The notes: a model not told the origin generated them from the sequence alone. A stretch of DNA of 64,000 nt from Tolumonas auensis DSM 9187 (GCF_000023065.1 NC_012691.1:2090501-2154500), one strand, 5' to 3'. Shown: positions 8,885-18,321, counted from the first letter of the stretch. Numbers and translations: made by a program.

Positions 8885-9625
8885 ATGACTAAACTCTTTA
8901 TTGCTGATCTGCACCTCAGTGAATCGCGCCCTGATCTGATCCAGGCATTTATCCATTTCTTAGAAACTGAGGCCAGAACTGCCGATGAGCTCTATATTCT
9001 CGGTGATTTGTTCGAGTTCTGGATTGGTGATGATGAACAATCGCCGTTACAGCAACAGATCACCCATGCATTAAGAACCTTAGCCAATCATGGCTGTCAG
9101 CTGTTTTATTCTCATGGTAATCGCGATTTTATGATCGGAAAACGATTTGCCCAGGAATGTGGCATGACACTGCTACCGCCGGTTTATCCCTGCGAGCTGG
9201 CAGGAGAAAAAGCCTTGTTGTTACACGGTGATCAGCTTTGCACGGATGATGAGGCCTATCAGCGTTTTCGCCGCATCACCAGCTGGCCATGGCTTCAATG
9301 GATATTTTTGCATTTGCCTTTATCCCGTCGTGTAAAAATCGCACAGCAAATCCGTCAGGGCAGTCATAAAGGTAAGCAGCAAAAAAGCCGTAGTATCATG
9401 GATGTGACACCGCAGAGCGTTATCACATGCTTTGAGCAGCATAAGGCCACACTGATGATCCACGGCCATACGCATCGGCCGCAGATCCATGACGTGACAT
9501 TAAGCAGCAATCAGCCAGCACGCAGAATTGTGCTCGGTGACTGGGATACGGATCTCTGGTATCTGAAAATTGATGATCGGGATATCAATTTGATTTCTCA
9601 GCCCATCAATACAGCTAAAAACTAA
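8885..9625 (+). CDS. lpxH: UDP-2,3-diacylglucosamine diphosphatase
   Basis: This peripheral inner-membrane enzyme of lipid A synthesis hydrolyses UDP-2,3-diacylglucosamine to lipid X and UMP. The 246-aa protein has the calcineurin-like metallophosphatase motifs in order: ADLHLSE near the N-terminus, GDLFEFWIGDD (about residues 40-50), SHGNRDFMIG, LLHGDQLCTDD and C-terminal HGHTHRPQ. E. coli LpxH is 240 aa. The gene ends in a terminator hairpin that also contains the stop codon of the convergent tyrR 3'-end copy. No anomaly is seen. Confidence 0.96.
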   Translation: MTKLFIADLHLSESRPDLIQAFIHFLETEARTADELYILGDLFEFWIGDDEQSPLQQQITHALRTLANHGCQLFYSHGNRDFMIGKRFAQECGMTLLPPVYPCELAGEKALLLHGDQLCTDDEAYQRFRRITSWPWLQWIFLHLPLSRRVKIAQQIRQGSHKGKQQKSRSIMDVTPQSVITCFEQHKATLMIHGHTHRPQIHDVTLSSNQPARRIVLGDWDTDLWYLKIDDRDINLISQPINTAKN

Positions 9626-9629
9626 TGTC

Positions 9630-9851
9630 AGAGCCAGTCAGACTGGCTCTGCTTTATTCAGACCGTATTCACGTAGTTTATTCGCCACTGCCGTGTGCGA
9701 CAGCCCCAGACGCTGCGCCAGTTGCCGGCTGGATGGATAAAGTGGATATAACCGCTCCAGCATTAACCGCTCAAAACGCTTCGTAGCCTCAGGCAAGGAG
9801 CCTTCAAACCACTGCTCCGCCGTCGATTCATGCGCATCCATTAATGGCAGC
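9630..9851. repeat. Left direct repeat: copy of the tyrR 3' end bounding the island
   Basis: These 222 bases align without gaps to 20072-20293. By eye there are 8 mismatches, all in the outer half (before about 9760) and all synonymous in the tyrR frame. The inner ~92 bases (9760-9851) are identical. The repeat includes the tyrR stop codon and its terminator stem (AGAGCCAGT/ACTGGCTCT at 9630-9638 and 9642-9650). Sequence homology ends abruptly at 9851, marking the left island junction. Confidence 0.93.
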
Positions 9852-9853
9852 AT
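9638..9853 (-). pseudogene. Displaced 3' end of tyrR
   Basis: This frame encodes 71 residues, identical in sequence to the last 70 residues of TyrR at 20080-21636, including the C-terminal helix-turn-helix (SSRQLAQRLGLSHTAVANK). The in-frame ATG at its start arises from the junction and is not a real gene start. It has no ACT, PAS or AAA+ region and no evident promoter. It is most simply the original chromosomal tyrR tail, displaced by about 10.4 kb when the island inserted. Confidence 0.9.
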
Positions 9854-9974
9854 AGGCTCAGTACACTTCCATTTCTAACACGAAAATGCCCCAAAGTAAG
9901 TTAGCCCGGAGCAGTAGAACAATAAACTTGCTAGCCCTCTACCATACAAATACTAATCCATCGCCGACCGAAAA

Positions 9975-10142
9975 CTATAACTCATTAATGGCTTCTGCCA
10001 GTTCAGCTTTGAAATCAGCAAAATCCTGCATGGTGACCATAGCTTTATCAAACAGGCCAAGAATGAGTTGAACTTGTTCAATATTGCGAAGATACGCAAT
10101 TTTGCGTTCTCTGGTGAGTAACGAGAATTTGAGTTCTTTTGG
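9975..10142 (-). pseudogene. Remnant of an unknown gene (55 codons)
   Basis: The minus-strand frame ending at the TAG at 9975-9977 reads a protein-like helical tail (TREKKIAYL-type start, then VQLILGLFDKA and ADFKAELAEAINEL), but it is preceded immediately by a stop codon and has no start. It looks like the C-terminal piece of a longer gene. An overlapping 123-codon frame (9953-10324) has poorer amino-acid composition and is less likely to be real. Family unknown. Confidence 0.3.
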
Positions 10143-10355
10143 TTAGCCTCTTTCACGCAGTGAAAGAGAAGTAGCGATACGGGTGTAATAAACGCTGTTG
10201 GGGAGCCTGAATGAGCATCACCTGCATCTTCCGATGCTTTCGTAGCATAAAAACAAGTGTAATGAAGCCACAAAATTAAGGTATTTATAACTAACAATAT
10301 TTTTATATCTGTTAGTTTTTTCAATCATATTAAACACCTACCTGTTGTGGAATAG

Positions 10356-10421
10356 TGAATTTGGCCACCAGACTGGAGGTGATAAAATTACCCCAGAACA
10401 CATAACAGGTGGCCAATTTCA
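10356..10421. repeat. Inverted repeat, possible insertion-sequence remnant
   Basis: TGAATTTGGCCACC (10356-10369) faces GGTGGCCAATTTCA (10408-10421) with one mismatch. The 38 bases between them have no coding potential. The pair lies between decayed gene fragments and may be the fused ends of a lost insertion sequence. Confidence 0.35.
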
Positions 10422-10439
10422 TACAGTAGCTGCACAACA

Positions 10440-10677
10440 CCACCAGAATTCCAGTCAAAGTGATCACTATTGAAGTGTTCACCCAGACCTGTTTTGTGAG
10501 TCTCACATTCGGGATAACAGTAGGGTATTAATGCAGGTGCTAGATACCATCAACCATAGCGGCAAGGGGAAGGTTTGGTTTGCTGGTGAAAGGATAACCA
10601 GAGCATGGTCTATGAAGCGGGAACATTTGTCACCGGCATACACGACTAACTGGCGTGAGTTGCCGGTGGTGAGGTGA
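10440..10677 (+). pseudogene. umuC-like C-terminal remnant (DNA polymerase V subunit)
   Basis: The segment 10504-10677 reads in frame to a TGA as VLMQVLDTIN, then KGKVWFAGE, WSMKREHLSPAYTT and RELPVV, matching the C-terminal tail of UmuC/RumB-type Y-family polymerases. Just upstream, in another frame, VITIEVFTQT resembles the preceding UmuC strand. The copy is therefore frameshifted or internally deleted and lacks the whole catalytic domain. umuDC-type operons are common cargo of plasmids and integrative elements, so this may be a trace of an earlier mobile element at the same site. Confidence 0.7.
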
Positions 10678-10820
10678 ATATCTTCTGATTAATACCACAC
10701 ACGACAATTTAGTGGCACGATAAGTTATAAATGAATCCAATGCATATTGCTTAACGTTCATCTGCATTGTTTGTATCGCATGAACTTAATGTTTCAGAGT
10801 GACATGCATTCTGATGGTGA

Positions 10821-10848
10821 AAAAAAGCCTCGCGACTGCGAAGCTTTG
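10821..10848 (-). terminator. Terminator of the island defence-like operon
   Basis: On the minus strand AAGCTTCGC pairs with GCGAGGCTT (one G-T) around AGT and is followed by a run of T. It lies 22 bases after the stop of the 531-aa gene and closes the two-gene operon. Confidence 0.75.
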
Positions 10849-10870
10849 GTTATTTTGTCACATCATCTGA

Positions 10871-12466
10871 TTACTTGTTATTAAACTTATCAACCAATGC
10901 TTGTAGTCGCATGGTGGAACGCTCAACCAACATACTGTCCAATTTGCTCGGTTCACATTGAAGTTGCTCATTGATGCAGTCCACATCGGTATCTGTATTG
11001 AACTGAGTCACTTTACTCTGAATTCGCGAACGAAGAATGTTCCAGAGAAGACTAACAACCTCAGGATCCGTAGTAAAATAACCTACCGGCAACGTTAAAC
11101 GACCGAGCCCGAGCTCCGGAGCAATTTGTGCGTGATATTGGATAAGACCGCACCCATTCTCACCAGGAAACACCATCATTTCCAAATGGGTATCAATTTT
11201 CCCCTCAAGATAAGACAACAGGTTACTGTCAATGCGGTATATAAATGTATTCTTTTTTTCGCAAGTCGCTTGGTAATTGAGACCACCACGTTTATCTGCT
11301 TGAAACACAAGGTTTAGACTACTGTTACGCTCTCCTTTCTGAAGTTCACAATTCATCTCTTTAACAAAGGACTGAAGACTTAGACTCGCACCGAATAATT
11401 CATGATCAGCACCTAACCATATCCCTTGATGCATCTGCTTATTCATGCTTTGCCGATGCACCCATTGTAGTATGGTCTCTCGATTGCTTGAGGTAGGCGC
11501 ATACATTGGGCCAATCATCATTCTTATTGCTTGGTTATTGTATGATGTTTTACGTAAGTATCGGTCATGCAACAATCTAGGTAGATCAAGATACTGCCGC
11601 TTAGATGTATAGTCTTGCTTGATGTAACGCTTAATCACGTCATCACACGCAAGTTCACAGTAGTCTTCAAGTGTAGAACTAGGACGTTCATTTTGTTGTT
11701 CCTTCAGCCACTCTATTGCCGTATCAACAAGTCCTGACTTTTGAACCAATGAGCAATGAGCATCCTTATAGTCCACTAGGCGGGTGTCTAGCCGGATACC
11801 TTTTAACGGGTCATGAGCGGCATGTATATTCAAGGTAATTTGCTGTGGCAGCCCAGAATGAATAACGGTAGCGCTGTTAACACGATAAAGATGCGTTTTA
11901 GGACTCTTCAATTCAGCAAAACTATCGGGTAGACATACCTTAAAACGATCGAACTGATTAGCTAGTATCTGACTATAATCTTTATTGTTGTAAGTACGAG
12001 TCATTAAAGGAAGACCTTTTTGAGGGTCCTCTTCTGAACGCGGCTGGATATGCCCAGTACACAGATCGATGTAAGTAAAGGTGCGGAAGTTCTTTACCTC
12101 TTCAATAATGATCCCATTGTCAACAGCCCCATCACGACGCTGTGCTGTTAGCTTAGCTGTTGAAGTTAGATCACCTTCGTCATTGTACTTGACTAAATCA
12201 CTTACGAGCATATCGGAAACAAGGACATCTCGTTCATGCTCGTTTAAGCCGAAGAAATTTGCTAGTTCTGTTGATGAGATAGTCTCAATATGAGCAACTA
12301 GCAGCAAAGCAGACTCTAGGATAGCTGGCAGACTTATTTTATTGGTTACATCAATATCCAGTTCGATCTTTTGTGTCGGTGCACACAAAGTAATAGTTTG
12401 TAATAATCGATCATAGTCAGCCGGCACTTCTATGCGCTGATTCTTAAGAGATAGAGTTTCACGCAT
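10871..12466 (-). CDS. Unknown 531-aa partner of the NERD-kinase-helicase
   Basis: No family is recognised. Residues ~60-105 (a segment beginning ISSTELANFFGLNEHERDVL) could form a winged helix. The middle (~320-400) contains MMIGPMYAPTSSNRETILQWV, and the C-terminal third is beta-rich before a helical tail. No signal peptide, membrane helix or HKD phospholipase-D motif is seen. Its ATG lies inside the end of the helicase gene (8-nt overlap), so the two proteins are made together, probably in fixed ratio. In type I Mokosh, the partner of the kinase-helicase is a PLD nuclease; this protein occupies the same place but lacks that motif. It may be a diverged nuclease, a sensor or a regulator. Confidence 0.75.
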   Translation of the reverse strand: MRETLSLKNQRIEVPADYDRLLQTITLCAPTQKIELDIDVTNKISLPAILESALLLVAHIETISSTELANFFGLNEHERDVLVSDMLVSDLVKYNDEGDLTSTAKLTAQRRDGAVDNGIIIEEVKNFRTFTYIDLCTGHIQPRSEEDPQKGLPLMTRTYNNKDYSQILANQFDRFKVCLPDSFAELKSPKTHLYRVNSATVIHSGLPQQITLNIHAAHDPLKGIRLDTRLVDYKDAHCSLVQKSGLVDTAIEWLKEQQNERPSSTLEDYCELACDDVIKRYIKQDYTSKRQYLDLPRLLHDRYLRKTSYNNQAIRMMIGPMYAPTSSNRETILQWVHRQSMNKQMHQGIWLGADHELFGASLSLQSFVKEMNCELQKGERNSSLNLVFQADKRGGLNYQATCEKKNTFIYRIDSNLLSYLEGKIDTHLEMMVFPGENGCGLIQYHAQIAPELGLGRLTLPVGYFTTDPEVVSLLWNILRSRIQSKVTQFNTDTDVDCINEQLQCEPSKLDSMLVERSTMRLQALVDKFNNK

Positions 12467-15400
12467 TGAATTCTTCCTCTGTCTTAGATTGACTCACATC
12501 AGCAATATCTTCAGGTTTAACAATCAAGTACTCACTATCTGTTTTACCGGTATGGCTATTGATGAAGTTAAACACTCGGCTTAATGGCGCTTCTGGATTT
12601 GTTTTGGTCCACATTGCACCAGCACCCACGATGATTAAGCGCTCTTTGGCGCGAGATAATGCCACGTTCACTCGGGCGTTATCATTCATAAAACCAGTTT
12701 TATTATTAGCGTTATGACGAACAAGGCTTAGCATGATGATGCGGTTCTCCGAGCCTTGATATGAATCAATGGTATCGATCTTTATTAGATCACGGATACC
12801 AGCAGCCCATGCAGCGTTTTCAAGGTTAAGCTCAAGAAGTTCAACTTGTTTACGGTAACCAGTGATGATCCCTATAGGTGGGGTCGAGTCGTTCTTACCC
12901 CACATTTTCAATTGTTCCACAGTACCATCAATGCTAACTAATTCATGTAATAAGCTGCTTAACAGCTCAACCTCTGCATCGTTGGAAACACCACCTTTGG
13001 CAGTATTTTTTTCTAGATAGCCATTACCAGAGGTATCGATCCAAGAAACACTCTTATTCCAAGGCTCGGGTAGCGACTTCATCCAATCAAGCGAAGCTTT
13101 CGGACCAGTCTTAAGTTCGCCGCTATAAAAGCACTGACTGATAATCTCACCAATCGCAGGCACCATTCGGTATTGTGTCGACAACATTTGACCATTATTA
13201 AGCTCGAAGGCGCGCTCAAAGTCTGTTTTGGTAACCTCATCCTTGCTCAAGTTAAGAGTGCGACATACATCTTTTATATGATCTACATCGTAGCTAGGAG
13301 CTAGTTGCTTATGGTCACCAACTAGCAAAACCCGCTTAGCCGACTGCATTGCAATCGCTAGCTCAGAGAAGGTTGCACGACCTGCCTCATCAATGATTAC
13401 CATATCGAATGAATTTTTATGAATCTGATAAGCTTCTGATCCAATACCAACAAGGGTACCAACCACCAATTGTCGAGTTCGCGCAGCAAAGGCAGCATAG
13501 CCACGTTGATCGGTCGCAAGACGTTGGAACCAAAGATGAGTCACCTTAATTACATCAGCCATGCGCTTAATGCGTTGTGGATTATGAACCTGGTGTGTTT
13601 CGGCTATTATTTCCAAAGCCGCCATTAAGGGGTTGTTGTGGCGAAGTATTTGCTCTGGGTAGTCAGTGTGTGTCTTTAGTCGTCCCTCAAGAGAAAATGC
13701 TAATTGTTCCATTCTACGTTCAGCAAGATTTAGCTTTTCTCTTACTCCGTTATCCTTTGGTTTATCCTCGGCTTCTCGTTTAGCATCGATTAACACTAAG
13801 CGAGCAAGATCAAATTGAAATAGCTCTAGGCCACAAGTGCGATATAAACCTGCCGCAGCCAACACAAATGATTTTGGCAGTTTTAGACGGGCAGAAAGAG
13901 ATAACATTCGAATCTCAAGCTCACTATGGAACTTAGTGCGCATTTGATCCTGCAAAGCAGAAGTATGCACATCAAGCATTTCCTTAGATATGCGTTCACG
14001 ATCACCAAGACGAACAATGCTGGGTATTCCAACTGAAGCATGCTCGCCCGCGATCTTCATCATCATGTCTCGGGCACGTACTACAACTTCGTCTGCAGCA
14101 ATGTGCGATTGACTGACAACGAGAATGCGGCGAACATCCCCTGATGTCATCAAGTGGTGAAGTAAAGCACTTGATAAAGTGGTTTTACCCGTACCTGGAG
14201 GCCCCATAAGTACGCTAAAAGGGTTCTCCAGTACGTATCTAAATGCCTTCTCTTTCGATTCATCTAGGTTGTAACGCTTTAACTGCTCTTCGGTAATATT
14301 AGGCAAGGAAGGAGGTTGATCACCGTCTGCCCCAGAAATGAATCGCTCAGTTAAATCTCCCATTACTGCTTCTCCGGACAGCACTCGACTCAATGCTTCC
14401 TTACGACGCGCCCAGCTTATATCACAACCTTGATTTGATAGTGTCAGTGTCACTCCTTCTTTAATGTTTTTAAGACGGAAGTGATTTGACCCAACTTTTT
14501 CCTTAAGCACCAACAAGCCATCACCTGATGCTTTAATATCCAATTGTCCAAAGAGAGTTTCAAATTGATCAGTAGACACATTGATTTCGTCATCATAATC
14601 AAACTCAAAATCATTTATGTTTTCAGCAATTTGCACATGAACTACGTTACCTTTTTCTACCGCATCTTTAGTTACAGTAACGGTAGGTAAGGTTTCTCGT
14701 TCTACATCAACTAAACGTTGCCATAGTTGTTTAACCGGTACAGAGCCATTAGCAGGCATCGGTAACTGCTGTTCAACACTAGGTTCTGTATTTAATAACT
14801 GGCGGATTACCGGAAGACTCTCTATGTACTCAATAAATTCGTTGTTATTAGTTGATGCATTAAGTTTTTTCAATTGTATCGGCTGCTCAATCGGCATCTG
14901 TCCCCGATTCTTCCTCTGCAGGAAACGAGAGTCTGTAGTCAAATCTTGACCACTCAACTTGCCGAAAAATGAGCGATTTCCATCATGAAGTTCATTTCCT
15001 TCAATGTTTAGGTTTACAGTTAATTTATGTGTAAAACCACAAAGAAACACTGTAAGACGATTCGCCTGACGGCGAGCCGAGAAGTGGTAAACGCCTGAGT
15101 CCATCTCAAACTCTTCACCATTTTCATGTATGTTTGGGTGGTAAAATAAGATTGGCTCTATAGCTACAGGTTCCGGCTCATTAGCTACCGTCATAGTTCT
15201 ACGTAGTAGCTCAAGATCACGAGGAACAGATTGCAAATCATCACCTAGTGCGTTCTTTATCTCAACACGAATCTTAGTAGCCCCCTTGTCCGCACATCCA
15301 CCAAAGATTTCATCGACTAGAAGATAAACTGCATAGCGGTCACGAGCACTAGCACTAACATCCGACTTAGGCGAGTACGTGGAGTTGCTGGGGGAAAGAC

Positions 15401-17429
15401 CATTGAGATCCATATCAAACATGTCCAAGAGAACTACATTTAGCTTGCCATCATTTTCTTGCACAAGAATATTTTCAGGCTTGAGATCGCCGTGACTTAG
15501 TTCAAGATCATGTATCTTGTTGATAGCACGAATAATATTGTCTGCAATTAAGTATCTTTTCTCGTAAGTGTTACCTTTTTTCTCCATCCACTTTTCAAGG
15601 TCAATTCCATCAACAAATTCCTGAACAACATGAGTTCCGTTCATACCATGTCCAAAATCGAGAATCTTTGGTATTGGTAAGATATTGTTACTAGCAATTT
15701 TACAGCGATTCAGGAAATGCAGTAGACGTAGTGATTGACCATGGTTGTCAGGATTAGGGCGAGCAGACATGAATATACGAACAATGCATAGCTTACCGTC
15801 AGAAGTTTTAGAACGGTAGGTAATGCGTTGACGAATCATATCTTGTTCAGGCGGGAAATTAGGATCTTGCAAGAACGACATCATGGGTATTATTTGTGAA
15901 CCGTATGATGTAAGTTCATCAAGCACTCGTTGCTTGTCTTGATTGGTGTCGATATTCTGCATGTTCACCAATTGCGCCAAGACCTCAAGCATTTGACCTG
16001 CGTTGTCGAAACGATTATTAGCCTCTGGATCCAAAGCTTTCTGAAACCAACCATGTAATCGCCCCTCAAAAGGGTCACTCTCTAAGGCTGGCTCTACCCA
16101 TTCAGTCCAACCATCTTTAGGACTAGGTAACTTTGTCCCATAAGCAACTTCATAGAGCAAAACCCCTATTTGGAATACATCGATTGCTTGACTGAGTATA
16201 TCTGTTGCGCCAAGAACATCTTCAGGCATTTCAACACGAGAACTGTTTAGCTCTTGACGCAAATCAGCAAGAGATGTGTTTCCCAAGTCAGGAAACTTAC
16301 TGCTAAGCAGACCGCTAATAAGCACTGAACCACGAGTTTTATCCCACCATAGACGAGCAGAGCTTAGATCTCGATGGTATACACCAATTGCGTGCATTGA
16401 TGCTAAGGGGGTTAATATTGAGCGGATCATTGATAGCCGATCTTCGGCATTTAGGTGTGAGGTATTTAGGTAATCATCTAGGCGTTCAACCATTGGCGGA
16501 AGGCTATATACTTCAGCCATGTCTACCGGCAACGTATCTTCATTTAGATCGTGCTTAAAATTAAGCAGATAATCATCACTTAGTTGGCGATCTATCTTAT
16601 GAATATAACGGATTGCACGTTCTTCTCGCAGTCCAAGGAGTGCACGCACAGTCATAGTGGTATCTACATTGTGTAGATTGTTAAAATTCCAGATCCGAAC
16701 TAATGCTTTATCTTCAGCATCACGAGTATGCTCCCCTATATGTTCGTTATAGACACCTTTAGGTCCTCTAAATGCTGGTTCGTTTAGCTCGGGGATAATA
16801 TAGCTTGCTTCATTGCGATAGCGCTTTTGGATGGCTTTACCGCCACGTCGCCAATCATCGAATATATTGATTTGATTGCGATTACAAGGGCGAAGATGTG
16901 GATTTTTGTCGAAAAAGTATTGAGCGTTGTCCTGAGGAATAATTTCTTTATAGATTTGTTTGTCACCTATATTTTTGAAATTATTGATATGAACAACCAA
17001 AGGTGCATCGGTTGGCGTGGTACGAAGCACTTTAGCCTCACCACACAAAACAACCATAGGCTGCACTTCGAAGAAAGTATTTCCCCATCGATTAACCAAA
17101 TCCCGTTTAAATAGCGACTTGATACGCATAGCATGTTCACGTTTAACCTCGATAGGCGACGCATGCTTAATAATGTGACCGTTGGGGGTTGTTTGATACC
17201 AAGTACGGTCATCCATCTCAATGGTGCCGGCCAAGTTTTTTAGTTCGACAAGCAGCACTCGATCATCTGTGAAGATCAACATATCGATCTCCATTGTCTT
17301 GCCTTTAGTGTCGGCCATCAGGAAGCCCGCATAGCCAACCCAATGCTCAGGGAGACTGTCTCGTAGTAGAAGAGCTGCTTCGTGCTCAGATTTCTTTAGC
17401 CCTTCAGAGCTTACAACTATGAGTTCCAT
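12459..17429 (-). CDS. NERD nuclease - pseudokinase - kinase - SF1 helicase fusion (1656 aa)
   Basis: One cytosolic polypeptide with four recognisable parts. (1) Residues ~1-130: NERD domain with D49 and the E62-L63-K64 triad of PD-(D/E)XK nucleases. (2) ~260-480: kinase-like fold with HRD near 350, but the Lys/Asn of the catalytic loop and the DFG motif are degraded, so probably a pseudokinase. (3) ~530-740: Ser/Thr kinase with HGDLKPENILV (~645) and a DMF in place of DFG. (4) ~1050-1620: UPF1/DNA2-like helicase with Walker A GPPGTGKTT (~1076), DEAG (~1345), GDHKQLAP, QYRM and SYQGSE, ending VALSRAKERLIIVG. Kinase plus SF1 helicase is known from Mokosh antiphage systems; the NERD head and second kinase are additions. 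It is first in a two-gene operon. A phage-defence role is inferred. Confidence 0.85.
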   Translation of the reverse strand: MELIVVSSEGLKKSEHEAALLLRDSLPEHWVGYAGFLMADTKGKTMEIDMLIFTDDRVLLVELKNLAGTIEMDDRTWYQTTPNGHIIKHASPIEVKREHAMRIKSLFKRDLVNRWGNTFFEVQPMVVLCGEAKVLRTTPTDAPLVVHINNFKNIGDKQIYKEIIPQDNAQYFFDKNPHLRPCNRNQINIFDDWRRGGKAIQKRYRNEASYIIPELNEPAFRGPKGVYNEHIGEHTRDAEDKALVRIWNFNNLHNVDTTMTVRALLGLREERAIRYIHKIDRQLSDDYLLNFKHDLNEDTLPVDMAEVYSLPPMVERLDDYLNTSHLNAEDRLSMIRSILTPLASMHAIGVYHRDLSSARLWWDKTRGSVLISGLLSSKFPDLGNTSLADLRQELNSSRVEMPEDVLGATDILSQAIDVFQIGVLLYEVAYGTKLPSPKDGWTEWVEPALESDPFEGRLHGWFQKALDPEANNRFDNAGQMLEVLAQLVNMQNIDTNQDKQRVLDELTSYGSQIIPMMSFLQDPNFPPEQDMIRQRITYRSKTSDGKLCIVRIFMSARPNPDNHGQSLRLLHFLNRCKIASNNILPIPKILDFGHGMNGTHVVQEFVDGIDLEKWMEKKGNTYEKRYLIADNIIRAINKIHDLELSHGDLKPENILVQENDGKLNVVLLDMFDMDLNGLSPSNSTYSPKSDVSASARDRYAVYLLVDEIFGGCADKGATKIRVEIKNALGDDLQSVPRDLELLRRTMTVANEPEPVAIEPILFYHPNIHENGEEFEMDSGVYHFSARRQANRLTVFLCGFTHKLTVNLNIEGNELHDGNRSFFGKLSGQDLTTDSRFLQRKNRGQMPIEQPIQLKKLNASTNNNEFIEYIESLPVIRQLLNTEPSVEQQLPMPANGSVPVKQLWQRLVDVERETLPTVTVTKDAVEKGNVVHVQIAENINDFEFDYDDEINVSTDQFETLFGQLDIKASGDGLLVLKEKVGSNHFRLKNIKEGVTLTLSNQGCDISWARRKEALSRVLSGEAVMGDLTERFISGADGDQPPSLPNITEEQLKRYNLDESKEKAFRYVLENPFSVLMGPPGTGKTTLSSALLHHLMTSGDVRRILVVSQSHIAADEVVVRARDMMMKIAGEHASVGIPSIVRLGDRERISKEMLDVHTSALQDQMRTKFHSELEIRMLSLSARLKLPKSFVLAAAGLYRTCGLELFQFDLARLVLIDAKREAEDKPKDNGVREKLNLAERRMEQLAFSLEGRLKTHTDYPEQILRHNNPLMAALEIIAETHQVHNPQRIKRMADVIKVTHLWFQRLATDQRGYAAFAARTRQLVVGTLVGIGSEAYQIHKNSFDMVIIDEAGRATFSELAIAMQSAKRVLLVGDHKQLAPSYDVDHIKDVCRTLNLSKDEVTKTDFERAFELNNGQMLSTQYRMVPAIGEIISQCFYSGELKTGPKASLDWMKSLPEPWNKSVSWIDTSGNGYLEKNTAKGGVSNDAEVELLSSLLHELVSIDGTVEQLKMWGKNDSTPPIGIITGYRKQVELLELNLENAAWAAGIRDLIKIDTIDSYQGSENRIIMLSLVRHNANNKTGFMNDNARVNVALSRAKERLIIVGAGAMWTKTNPEAPLSRVFNFINSHTGKTDSEYLIVKPEDIADVSQSKTEEEFNA

Positions 17430-17842
17430 ATTTATCCCTTTTATTTAATCGAATACTGACTACTTTTGATTTTGTTACTTCCTGATGTAACTTTTTACTA
17501 TCGACAAAACACCTATTGAATAGAGCTATTTCTAGATAAAGATACGCCGAGTGAACCGATGATTAATCTTGTTAACTTTTTATCAATGCATAAAACCAAA
17601 TTAGGTCTGAACTATTAGTTTAACGCCTGCCAGACAATGGATACATCTGAATATTCACTTATAGAATAAAAGGACATGAAACGCTCTTCCTGCCACTTCA
17701 CAGGTTGGTATTACATAGATTGAACTAGCTGATAAAACTACTGCTCATTCCGTGAGGATTAGTTAGATGCATCAAGTGTCCACTAAAACAAGTGGACACT
17801 TAACTCTTCTTGAACAGTGGATGTTGCGGTTTAACTGCTGAT
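17430..17842. other. Intergenic region upstream of the island operon
   Basis: About 410 AT-rich bases without a credible gene. It should contain the promoter of the helicase operon; an AAGGGAT ribosome site precedes the ATG at 17429. It also contains a perfect inverted repeat, listed separately. Confidence 0.5.
17774..17801. repeat. Perfect 11-bp inverted repeat
   Basis: AAGTGTCCACT (17774-17784) and AGTGGACACTT (17791-17801) flank a 6-base AAAACA loop. There is no T-run on either strand, so it is not a standard terminator. It could be an operator, a transposon-end trace or a transcript-end hairpin for the gene ending at 17843. Confidence 0.6.
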
Positions 17843-18241
17843 TCACGCCCAATATGCCGGATTTGTTATGCGCTCATTGGCAGCTTTAACAACATTGATT
17901 CCTGCAGCATCACTAAACAAAGATTGATGACGAGGGTCTGAAACTAAAAACTCAACAGTAAGGTCTTTTCTTCCAGCCTTCATAAGTTTTTTAAATCCTT
18001 TTTGTGTGTATCCGGATAGATCGTTGATTAGATTACGACAGTAAACATACGGTTCTTGGTTGCTTTCTCTCATACGTCTTTCAAAATCTAGAGCGATAGG
18101 TCTAAATTCTTTGATGGCCAATGTATCAGCAATAGATTTATTTACATCGTCTGCAAACGTTTTTAGAGCTTGCTCGAACGCAAATTCAGAAATAAAGTTA
18201 TTTTTGACGCTGTTAAACTCCATTTCAGTCATCTTTGGCAT
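17843..18241 (-). CDS. Hypothetical protein, 132 aa
   Basis: No family is recognised. The protein is soluble and mostly helical, beginning MPKMTEMEFNSVKNNF. It has no signal peptide or membrane segment. An alternative start is the ATG of M4 or M7. It lies on the same strand and 80 bp downstream of the 311-aa gene, so the two are probably one transcript. Found only within the tyrR island here; a role alongside the defence-like operon is possible but unproven. Confidence 0.6.
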   Translation of the reverse strand: MPKMTEMEFNSVKNNFISEFAFEQALKTFADDVNKSIADTLAIKEFRPIALDFERRMRESNQEPYVYCRNLINDLSGYTQKGFKKLMKAGRKDLTVEFLVSDPRHQSLFSDAAGINVVKAANERITNPAYWA

Positions 18242-18321
18242 GTAATAACTCCTTTAATGTATAAATCAGAGAAATAGTTGGCACTGATGTGTTTTTAATC
18301 AATGACCTTTACATCTCAAAA

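Noticed and set aside
9953-10324. A 123-codon minus-strand frame at the left end of the island
   Set aside because: It has odd composition, spans a hairpin (CTCTTTCAC/GTGAAAGAG) and overlaps a more protein-like remnant in another frame; no ribosome site or family pattern.
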